From: Campylobacterales bacterium
GTDB lineage: Bacteria > Campylobacterota > Campylobacteria > Campylobacterales > SZUA-545
Length of the DNA stretch: 10,636 nucleotides
NCBI GenBank assembly: GCA_025800305.1
Contig: JAOXRY010000367.1
Span: forward strand, 1 to 10,636
Direction: 5' to 3'
The translations under genes were made by a program, and so were the position numbers. Within the stretch, counting starts at the first letter, position 1; every line of letters begins with the position of its first letter. The notes below the pieces were generated by a model. The model had not been told where the DNA came from, made no database searches, and saw nothing but the letters and a program-made list of their open reading frames with translations. Shown here in pieces: positions 1 through 6,216 of this stretch.

Positions 1-1091
1 AGAGAATCGTCAGTATTTATATTTTTTAGTCCTAAACTGCATGTAATTGCTTGCCCCTCTGTTACTTCATTTATAGACTCAATTTGTGAATTTGGATATT
101 TCTCTTTTAGTGTTTTTTCAAGAGGGTAGTTTTTTAAATGCTCCTTTAAAGTAACAAAAATTTGTTTTTCGCTATTTGGTAAAGAATCAGCAGCTTGAAT
201 AATCATAGGCTTCCCACTGACATTAATAAGAGGCTTAGGATCTTGATAACCAACTTTGGCAAATCTACTACCTTTACCTGCTAAAGGAATTAATGTAGTA
301 CTATTTTTTTTAGCAATTGGTTTTTCTTTTTCTTCTATTGCATTTTTAAAGTATCTTGACCAGGTATTATACTCTTCTACATCACTAGGTGTACCCCATT
401 GAAGCATATGTTGTATATCATAAATGGAGACTTTTAATCCATCTTGAACTAATAAGTTATAAATTAAAGATACATAAAACTCACCATTTAGGTTAATATC
501 TTTATCCATCAGTTCTTTAAAATATTTTTTTACATAAGAACCTTTTTTGAAGTAGTATGTTCCATTTGATGCATACTCATTCATCCGGTTATCAGTAAAA
601 GGTTCTTTCTCTTTTATCTCTAACATCCACTGTTTTTCATCTCTCATAAAAGCGTAATTAGTTGTTCCAAGCATATGAGGGTGAAATCTTTTATATGATG
701 GAATAGCACCATCAGCATCTCTTTCTCTGGTGTGTTTTAAAAAGTCATTATAGTCCCAATATGTTCCAAAATCACAGTAGTTTACGATAACTTCTTCCTC
801 ATCTAAGATAAACTCTTCTATTAAAGATACAGCGTATACAGGACCTTTTTTATGGTTTGGGATCTCTACAATATTAGCATCAGGTTTGATAGTTTTTAAT
901 ATATCCCTCATTTTTGTTTCACTTAAATGTTTTGAATTACAGATAAATGTAAATTTTGATTCATTGGGAAACAAGTTACATACATGTTCAATGATAGGTT
1001 TCCCATCTATAACGATTAAAGGTTTAGGATCTTTATATCCAGCGTCAATAAATCTTTTTCCTATTCCAGACATTGGTATAATTATATGCAT
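1..1091 (-). CDS. Tandem sugar-phosphate nucleotidyltransferase, two fused domains, 3' end beyond window
   Basis: 363 codons are visible, beginning at an ATG (complement of 1089-1091) preceded by AAAAGAG about 5 nt upstream; the C-terminus lies off the left edge. Two nucleotidyltransferase (NTP_transferase, GT-A-like) domains occur in one chain. Domain 1 opens at residues 4-37 with IPMSGIGKRF and DPKPLI, followed by KKGPVYAVS (81-89) and a likely metal-binding Asp in NYCDFG (104-109). Domain 2 starts at about residue 267 with IPLAGKGSRF and DPKPLI, followed by TEGQAITCS (344-352). Each domain has the Gly-rich nucleotide loop and the Pro-Lys-Pro-Leu substrate loop of enzymes that join an NTP to a sugar or polyol phosphate. 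It starts 15 nt after the aldolase gene and is the last visible gene of the minus-strand operon. The likely role is cytoplasmic activation of a glycan precursor; nucleotide and substrate are unknown. The domain call is secure, the substrate is not. Confidence 0.85.
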   Translation of the reverse strand, partial: MHIIIPMSGIGKRFIDAGYKDPKPLIVIDGKPIIEHVCNLFPNESKFTFICNSKHLSETKMRDILKTIKPDANIVEIPNHKKGPVYAVSLIEEFILDEEEVIVNYCDFGTYWDYNDFLKHTRERDADGAIPSYKRFHPHMLGTTNYAFMRDEKQWMLEIKEKEPFTDNRMNEYASNGTYYFKKGSYVKKYFKELMDKDINLNGEFYVSLIYNLLVQDGLKVSIYDIQHMLQWGTPSDVEEYNTWSRYFKNAIEEKEKPIAKKNSTTLIPLAGKGSRFAKVGYQDPKPLINVSGKPMIIQAADSLPNSEKQIFVTLKEHLKNYPLEKTLKEKYPNSQIESINEVTEGQAITCSLGLKNINTDDS

Positions 1092-1106
1092 TATTTCTCT
1101 TTTGTA

Positions 1107-2174
1107 TTAAATTGTTTGTCTATATTTTTCAGCTTCCCAATTTGAGAGGTAGGCTAATTCATCAAAATCTAAATAGTTTATATTATTACTATTTTGAGAT
1201 AAGACCATGATATGAAATTTAAAAATCTCTTCTAACTCTTTTGCTTTTTTTGTATTTTGCCCTATAAAGAATATATTATTTTTGAAGATAATTACTTTTG
1301 GTAGTTCATGATATTGATTTTTATAACTCTCAATTGTTTTACTATCAGATAGTGATTCAATCATGGCACAACTTACTCCACAATATACCAGTGAATCTGG
1401 ACAAAAGGGTGTTTTTGTAAATAAGGCTCTGTTTTCTATTAATTGTTGATTTAAGTAGTAATCTTCGCATAGATAAGAGATATTATTGTTTGTTTTTATT
1501 GATTTTAGAAGTTGGGTTATTGCATTTGTATTTTTATACTTAGATAGATTTATTTGCAGATAGTTTTCAATTTGTTTTAAAATATATTCTGTTATTTCAT
1601 AAATTTCTTTTTCTTTTTCTGCTGTAACGATTAATCCATGGTTTTGTAAAAAAATTATGTTTGGTGTTGTTTCAAATTTCTGTAGTTCTTTATTTAAAGT
1701 AAGAGCTAGTTCAATTCCTGGTGTATTATATTCTACTAAAACTATATCTTCTTTTTTGAAAATCGAACTTAATATCTCTTTCCAATTTTCTTGTATTACT
1801 ATCATATTGATTACTATAGGATGAGTGTGTAAAGTATATTTTAAAAGAAAGGAGTGCAGTAATGTTTCAATTGAGGGACGATTTTTTTTATCTATTGTCG
1901 CTTTTTTTACAATCTCAGATGTTAACTCCTCTCTTTCTCTTTTATCTTTAGAGTTGATAATAGTTTGATCTGTAACTATATTGGCTATTTCTTTAGTTAA
2001 AACTTTTGAGTAACCACTATCAATACTTACTTCACTTAAAGAAAATCCAGAAGCTTTAATTAACATTTCTCCATTATCAAATTTAACCGAGCTATTGCCT
2101 CCGCCTGCTTGAACTAAATCAAATCTCTCTCCAGCATATTTTGATATATTAACTAGCTCTTTAATTTCAATCAT
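1107..2174 (-). CDS. Class II aldolase/adducin-family protein (RhaD/FucA-like aldolase domain)
   Basis: A 355-residue cytoplasmic protein with class II aldolase features: the N-terminal phosphate-binding loop AGGGNSSVK (23-31), SIETLLH (101-107), the metal-binding pair HTH (116-118) and the third-ligand region LQNHGLIV (176-183). The family consists of Zn-dependent enzymes that cleave or form sugar phosphates such as fuculose-1-P and rhamnulose-1-P, plus some epimerases and dehydratases. The C-terminal extension ending in LSNWEAEKYRQ (343-353) resembles, from memory, the aldolase half of the long rhamnulose-1-P aldolase/dehydrogenase proteins, but no dehydrogenase domain follows. At 355 residues it is longer than the roughly 215-residue FucA type. 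Its ATG overlaps the stop of the HAD gene by 4 nt (ATGA), so the two are probably translationally coupled. The context implies a role in making or modifying a sugar for the surface glycan; the exact reaction is not determinable. Confidence 0.85.
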   Translation of the reverse strand: MIEIKELVNISKYAGERFDLVQAGGGNSSVKFDNGEMLIKASGFSLSEVSIDSGYSKVLTKEIANIVTDQTIINSKDKREREELTSEIVKKATIDKKNRPSIETLLHSFLLKYTLHTHPIVINMIVIQENWKEILSSIFKKEDIVLVEYNTPGIELALTLNKELQKFETTPNIIFLQNHGLIVTAEKEKEIYEITEYILKQIENYLQINLSKYKNTNAITQLLKSIKTNNNISYLCEDYYLNQQLIENRALFTKTPFCPDSLVYCGVSCAMIESLSDSKTIESYKNQYHELPKVIIFKNNIFFIGQNTKKAKELEEIFKFHIMVLSQNSNNINYLDFDELAYLSNWEAEKYRQTI

Positions 2175-2851
2175 ACTAATTCCAATATTTCATCAAAGTT
2201 TTTCACCTCTGTAACAAGAGTTGTATTATATTCTTCGCTTTTTTCTTCTTGATTTAGCCATATAGATTGTATACCTAAATTAGAAGCTCCAAATATATCT
2301 TTTTTAAAGCTATCACCTATCATACAGACATCATCTATATTTAGACCAAGTTTTTTTAAGGAGAGCATAAACATATAAGGATGGGGTTTCTCTCTTCCTA
2401 CTTCTTCACTTGTTACAACTTTGTCTATATAATTACTCAAATTCAATTGAGCTATTTTTCTGTGTTGTATGTGTGCAGTTAGATCTGTTATTAGACAGAT
2501 CTTATTTTTATATTTTTCTAAAAATTCATATACTCCATCGTAAACTTCTATATTCTTTAAAAAAGTACTCCAATAGACTTCATAAATTTCTAAACTATAT
2601 TGAAGAGAATTAATATTTAGTATCTCAAGCATCTTTTGAATATAAAGTAGTCGATTATGAGATGAAGCAGTTTCACTTAGTTCAATATGTACTTTTTTCC
2701 TTGCTACATTATAAGCACTCTCTAACTCATTAATCTCAATTTTAAATCTACTATTACAAAACTCAAGTACTTGAGAAAGAGCAATTTTATGGGTTTTTTT
2801 ATACTCATAAAGTGTATTATCTATATCTAGTAAAATTCCCTTATATTTCAT
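2171..2851 (-). CDS. HAD-superfamily hydrolase, probable small-molecule phosphatase
   Basis: A 226-residue soluble protein carrying all four HAD motifs. Motif I is LLDIDNTL (7-14), with nucleophile Asp9 and general acid/base Asp11. Motif II is LITDLT (120-125), with Thr122. Motif III is Lys155 in GREKPHP. Motif IV is MIGDSFKKD (177-185), with Asp180 and Asp185. The helical segment between motifs I and II (about residues 20-100) is the alpha-helical cap of subfamily I, as in phosphoglycolate phosphatase and GMP/IMP-type nucleotidases. The start codon directly abuts the stop of the upstream membrane-kinase gene (TAGATG), and its stop overlaps the aldolase start. The likely task is removing phosphate from the sugar or polyol intermediate handled by its neighbours. 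Substrate specificity in this family cannot be called from sequence. Confidence 0.88.
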   Translation of the reverse strand: MKYKGILLDIDNTLYEYKKTHKIALSQVLEFCNSRFKIEINELESAYNVARKKVHIELSETASSHNRLLYIQKMLEILNINSLQYSLEIYEVYWSTFLKNIEVYDGVYEFLEKYKNKICLITDLTAHIQHRKIAQLNLSNYIDKVVTSEEVGREKPHPYMFMLSLKKLGLNIDDVCMIGDSFKKDIFGASNLGIQSIWLNQEEKSEEYNTTLVTEVKNFDEILELV

Positions 2852-4882
2852 CTATTCTACCTCTTTTAGTTTTTCACTAATACTCATTAGCGAAATGAGT
2901 TGGATAAAACCACTATACCCACTAAGCCATTGCGCATCATCAACAATAATCTCATCTATATTTTGTATATACTTGTTAGCTAGTAGCTGGAAGTTGTTTT
3001 TTGGTTCTTCATTTAAAATAATAAACTGTGTTGTCAGATCTTCATTATAATCCCAATTGTAGGAACAAGTTAACTCTTCAAAAACTTCTTCAAGGTGGAT
3101 ACTAGCATTAACAGTGATTTGTAAACTAATGTCTAGTTCTTTAACTTTATTGTCTAATATAATTGGATCTTTACTAAAGAATTTTATAACGAGATCTGCA
3201 AATGATTTTTGTGGATATATATATTTTACAGTATCCTCTTTTCTTGTTTCAATTTGATTCAGAATTTTTTCTACACTATATCCTCGTTTTTCAGTATCTC
3301 TTATAATTTTCCAATATCTTCTAAGTTCTTCATCCGTGTCTATATAGATCTTAAGATCTATGATTTTTCTTAATTTAGGAAGATAGAATGGATGAAGACC
3401 TGATATAGCAATAAAATCTTTTGCATCAACTTTTGCAGGTGATGTAAATTTGCCTGTAGTATGGTTATAGTCACTTCTATAAATACTATGTCCTAATTTA
3501 AGATTATAAAGTGCATCTGCTTGTTTATGTATATGGTTTGCTTTAGGGTTCAGGTGTGTGTATTTATCCCAGTTTTGGTCACCTCTTTCCCATTTATGTT
3601 CCCCATCACCTTCGATTTTTAAGAGTTTCTCTCCTAGGAGTAAGGATATGTTCTCTAAAAGAGTTGTTTTTCCAACACCACTATCTCCACCAATTCCAAT
3701 TGTTAAATTTGACTGTTTTTGATAGATAGAGTTACTTTTTATCCCATATTTGTAAAACGCGTACATTATAGCAATTAGCATGGATTCTAAAAGTGTGAAA
3801 CAGATGTTTGTTAACTTCTCATTATCAATTTTAAGGTCTATGCTCTGATCTAAAAATATAATATCTTGGTATTCGCTTTTGTAGAAGAAAATAAAAAAGA
3901 TAAGGTATATAGCTGATAGACCTAAATATAAGAGATATGATTTTGATAAATTTGTATTTTGTATAAAGTATATTGAGACAAAAGGAATAATCCAGATATA
4001 CCAAGCAGGAGCAGGATAAATAAAAAAGACAGTGACAGTAAATAGTAGACCTAAATAGAAAAAAAGTAGATCATAATTAACCTTTTTTTGATTAAAAAAG
4101 TGAAAATATACAAGAAGGATAGCTGTAACAGGTAATAGGAGTTTTATTGTTCCAATTTGATAGTATGAGTCAAATAGGAGAGATTGTTTACTATTTAAAA
4201 GCACCATATTGATGAAACCATCACTAAAAAGAAAAGGAGAGTCTAAAATTAATAGAATAAGTAGTGGGGTATAGATAGATTTTAATGATTCTTTAATAGA
4301 GTGAGTTTTTAAAATATAAAAGAATAAAAGAGGAATAACAACTAATATGTGAAGTTTAGTTGCAATTGCCAATCCAAGGTAAAGATATGCCCTATCTAGT
4401 TTATTCTTATAAATAAAGTAGATAGATATTAATAGTAGTGCTGTTGGTATGATATCAAGTTGAGAATGGACATATATAGCAAAAAGTATTATAGGATTTA
4501 GAAAATAAAAAATAAGTACCTTCTTTTGTTTTGAAGGGAAGAATTTTATTAATATAAAAAAGATTATTAGGTCTGATAGAAGAAGAGGTGATTTGCTTAT
4601 AAATGTACTTATCAGAATATTGTCTATATCCAAAATATTGAGTACAAATATAAACGGAGTAAGTATATAAAGCATTAGACCGTGATAAGGGAAAGAGTCT
4701 ATATCTAAGTCATTTTTATAATAATAGTTCCATGGGTTTGAATCAATATTTATAAAACTGCTAATAAATGGTTGAAAAAGTTCTTGACTATATTCTGAAG
4801 TAAATAGAGATAATAGTATTATTTTAAAAAAAAGAATTAAAAAAAAAGAATTTTTTATAGTCTTATCTATATTTTTTATCAT
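2852..4882 (-). CDS. Fusion: multi-pass GT-C glycosyltransferase-like membrane domain + phosphoribulokinase/uridine-kinase-like domain
   Basis: 676 residues; first gene of the minus operon. Residues about 11-380 hold roughly 10-12 hydrophobic helices. An early loop contains NPWNYYY (49-55), and HSQLDIIPTALL (139-150) with GLAIATKLHILVVIPLL (170-186) fits the pattern of GT-C polyprenyl-phosphate-sugar transferases (DUF2029/GT87-like). After about residue 393 comes a P-loop kinase: Walker A GDSGVGKT (399-406), NPKANH (445-450), YNHTTG (472-477), SGLHPFY (494-500), LKIYIDTDEELRRYWKIIRD (510-529) and YPQKSFAD (556-563). The kinase pattern matches the cyanobacterial/plant type of phosphoribulokinase strikingly well, from memory of that family. 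Residues 575-676 are an uncharacterised C-terminal tail. A cytoplasmic kinase tied to a membrane glycosyltransferase suggests phosphorylation of a precursor at the site of transfer. The substrate is unknown, and nothing nearby suggests CO2 fixation. Shine-Dalgarno is weak (GGA about 15 nt upstream). Confidence 0.82.
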   Translation of the reverse strand: MIKNIDKTIKNSFFLILFFKIILLSLFTSEYSQELFQPFISSFINIDSNPWNYYYKNDLDIDSFPYHGLMLYILTPFIFVLNILDIDNILISTFISKSPLLLSDLIIFFILIKFFPSKQKKVLIFYFLNPIILFAIYVHSQLDIIPTALLLISIYFIYKNKLDRAYLYLGLAIATKLHILVVIPLLFFYILKTHSIKESLKSIYTPLLILLILDSPFLFSDGFINMVLLNSKQSLLFDSYYQIGTIKLLLPVTAILLVYFHFFNQKKVNYDLLFFYLGLLFTVTVFFIYPAPAWYIWIIPFVSIYFIQNTNLSKSYLLYLGLSAIYLIFFIFFYKSEYQDIIFLDQSIDLKIDNEKLTNICFTLLESMLIAIMYAFYKYGIKSNSIYQKQSNLTIGIGGDSGVGKTTLLENISLLLGEKLLKIEGDGEHKWERGDQNWDKYTHLNPKANHIHKQADALYNLKLGHSIYRSDYNHTTGKFTSPAKVDAKDFIAISGLHPFYLPKLRKIIDLKIYIDTDEELRRYWKIIRDTEKRGYSVEKILNQIETRKEDTVKYIYPQKSFADLVIKFFSKDPIILDNKVKELDISLQITVNASIHLEEVFEELTCSYNWDYNEDLTTQFIILNEEPKNNFQLLANKYIQNIDEIIVDDAQWLSGYSGFIQLISLMSISEKLKEVE

Positions 4883-4922
4883 TAAGCTATTTACAGTTCC
4901 GTTTATAGTGATTTATTGGAGA

Positions 4923-4931
4923 ATTATATCA
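4923..4931 (-). promoter_or_regulatory. Extended -10 promoter for the minus-strand operon
   Basis: Read on the minus strand, this is TGATATAAT, a perfect extended -10 (TGn-TATAAT). A possible TTGATT -35 lies 15 nt upstream (complement of 4944-4949), which is short of ideal, but an extended -10 needs little -35 contact. Predicted transcription would start near 4916, leaving a leader of about 34 nt before the ATG at 4882. This is a sequence match only. Confidence 0.6.
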
Positions 4932-4938
4932 AAAGTTA

Positions 4939-4975
4939 TTGGGAATCAATTTTGTATCTTCTATAATGGTATAAT
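4939..4975 (+). promoter_or_regulatory. Sigma70-type promoter(s) for the plus-strand genes
   Basis: TTGGGA (4939-4944) is separated by 17 nt from TATAAT (4962-4967), a good sigma70 arrangement with 4 of 6 -35 matches. A second TATAAT follows at 4970-4975, so the sequence reads TATAATGGTATAAT with two overlapping -10 candidates. The predicted leader to the ATG at 5011 is about 30-40 nt. The -35 region of this promoter overlaps the -35 candidate of the divergent minus-strand promoter, so the two may compete for RNA polymerase or share a regulator. Confidence 0.6.
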
Positions 4976-5010
4976 CTCATTTAAATTATACACTTTGGAT
5001 AAAGAAACTT

Positions 5011-6027
5011 ATGATAATCAATGGAAATGAAAAAATACTAGTTTGCGACTTCAGAAGAATAGGTGATGGTTTAATGTCTTTGCCTATTCTAGAAGCGATA
5101 AAAAAGAGATATCCAAATTGTAAAACAGGTTTTATTGTAGATAAGATAGCAGAAGGTATAGGAGATAATAACCCGTATATTGATGAGGTTTTTGTTTTTA
5201 ATAAAGACTCAGCTTGGGATGTGATTAAGCTAATTTTTAAAATAAGATCTAAAAACTATGATATCTCTATAGACGCCCTAGGTATGCCTAAAACAGCGTT
5301 AATGGGACTTTTAGTTGGAGCTAAGCAACGTATAGGAATTCATAAGAAAATGTCAAGGTTTTATACGGAACTTTATGAAGGAGGTTTTGATGATGCTGTT
5401 TACTCAGCTCACCATAAACTCTATATTACAAAACTTCTTGATGCTTTTCCTAAAGATAAACTTCCTTTACCTTTTATTAATGTTCCTGATTCTGAACGGG
5501 CAAAGCATGATAATACATTTGTAAAATATGATCTAGAAAGAGGAGAGTTTTTTACATCTTCACCAGGCTCAAAGTTTATTCATATTCAATGGATGGAAGA
5601 AAGATGGGCAGAGGTTTATGATTGGCTAGTAGAAAAGTATAGTAAAAACCTTGTTATATTATATGCTCCATCTGAAGAAGGATTTGCTAGAAAGATCTAC
5701 TCTAAAGTTCGAAATAAACATAGAGTAGTCATTGATATTAACTTTAGTTCGACAAAGAATTTAATAAGCTTTATTTCAATGTCTTTTTTCCATTTAACAC
5801 AAAATAATGGAACTAAGCATTTGGCAAACTGTACAGGCGTACCTTGTTTGACTCTTTGGGAGTGTGAATCAACATATCATAATTGGAAAATTCCAAGTGA
5901 TGAAGTTGTAGATAATATTATCTGGGCAGAAGACCTAAGGCTTGCTAAACCTGATTTTGAAGGCTACTGTACGGAATTGATTACAGTTGATATTGTAAAA
6001 GAAGAAGTTAATAAGATTTTAGATTAA
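5011..6027 (+). CDS. Glycosyltransferase family 9 (heptosyltransferase-like)
   Basis: A 338-residue cytoplasmic or membrane-peripheral protein with the two-Rossmann GT-B layout of the ADP-heptose:LPS heptosyltransferases. The N-terminal half begins with ILVCDFRRIGDGLMSLPIL (9-27), followed by the family's NPYIDEV (54-60). The C-terminal half has QNNGTKHLANCTGVPCLTLW (264-283) and then a Trp-x-x-Pro (292-295), the equivalent of the (S/T)xDSGxxHxAxxxGxP donor-binding block. The role is probably transfer of a heptose or related sugar to an LPS core or surface glycan. The usual Asp of the DSG/DTG motif appears as Asn266 here. The first in-frame ATG is used; only a weak purine-rich AAAGAAA precedes it. 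It is the first gene after the divergent promoter and is separated from the phosphonate genes by 186 nt, so it may be expressed separately. The acceptor and the exact donor are unknown. Confidence 0.85.
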   Translation: MIINGNEKILVCDFRRIGDGLMSLPILEAIKKRYPNCKTGFIVDKIAEGIGDNNPYIDEVFVFNKDSAWDVIKLIFKIRSKNYDISIDALGMPKTALMGLLVGAKQRIGIHKKMSRFYTELYEGGFDDAVYSAHHKLYITKLLDAFPKDKLPLPFINVPDSERAKHDNTFVKYDLERGEFFTSSPGSKFIHIQWMEERWAEVYDWLVEKYSKNLVILYAPSEEGFARKIYSKVRNKHRVVIDINFSSTKNLISFISMSFFHLTQNNGTKHLANCTGVPCLTLWECESTYHNWKIPSDEVVDNIIWAEDLRLAKPDFEGYCTELITVDIVKEEVNKILD

Positions 6028-6213
6028 TATTTGTTTAGATAAAAGTTAAAAATTTTTTCTTGAAATCGTAGCTTTTAGTTTCTTTTAGGACTGATGAAAT
6101 TTCTGTGGGCAGTAATACCAATTAGAAATTTTATCTTGTAATCAGGTGCCTCAATGCTAGTTCCAATAAGAGATGAAATTGTATTATAACAAAATAGATA
6201 ATCTAAGGCTTTA
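6028..6213. other. 186-bp intergenic region with hairpin and short imperfect repeats
   Basis: No credible gene. GATGAAATTTCT (6093-6104) pairs with AGAAATTTTATC (6124-6135) as a 12-bp stem with one G-T pair. Inside its loop, TGG (6106-6108) can pair with CCA (6118-6120). No T-run follows the stem, so it is not a standard terminator. GATGAAATT recurs at 6172-6180, and CCAATTAGA (6119-6127) is echoed by CCAATAAGA (6163-6171). The stretch is more GC-mixed (GTGGGC, GGTGCC) than a typical intergenic stretch in such AT-rich DNA, which fits either a regulatory leader or a small dispersed repeat element. Confidence 0.4.
6182..6208 (+). promoter_or_regulatory. Possible -10 element and ribosome binding site for the PEP mutase gene
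   Basis: TATTATAAC (6182-6190) offers overlapping -10-like hexamers (TATTAT, TATAAC) without a convincing -35. TAAGG at 6204-6208 is a Shine-Dalgarno match placed 8 nt before the ATG at 6217. That spacing favours the ATG over the TTG at 6214, which would leave only 5 nt. The ribosome site is the firmer half of this call; the promoter is tentative. Confidence 0.4.
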
Positions 6214-6216
6214 TTG

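Noticed and set aside
886..1110. 74-codon plus-strand open frame
   Set aside because: It lies wholly antisense to the nucleotidyltransferase start and the end of the aldolase gene, has no ribosome site and no recognisable motif; it is a shadow of the real coding frames.
2410..2613. 67-codon plus-strand open frame
   Set aside because: It is antisense to the HAD hydrolase, whose motifs are intact across this stretch; the predicted peptide is low-complexity Leu/Tyr/Cys-rich.
3150..3705. True phosphoribulokinase of a Calvin cycle
   Set aside because: The domain is similar, but it is fused to a membrane glycosyltransferase and sits with glycan genes; no RuBisCO or other cycle genes are present, so a different substrate is more likely.
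1..4882. Campylobacter-type O-methyl phosphoramidate capsule modification pathway
   Set aside because: A nucleotidyltransferase and a kinase are present, but the glutamine amidotransferase and the methyltransferases expected for that pathway are not, and the kinase is PRK-like.
6028..6140. Rho-independent terminator after the heptosyltransferase-like gene
   Set aside because: AAAAATTTTTT near 6050 lacks a GC stem, and the 6093-6135 hairpin is AT-rich and not followed by a T-run.
6094..6189. Two tiny plus-strand open frames (6094-6141 giving MKFLWAVIPIRNFIL; 6154-6189 giving MLVPIRDEIVL)
   Set aside because: They share a PIR core only because of the CCAATWAGA repeat, are 15 and 11 codons long and have no clear ribosome site. 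I treat them as part of the intergenic repeat.
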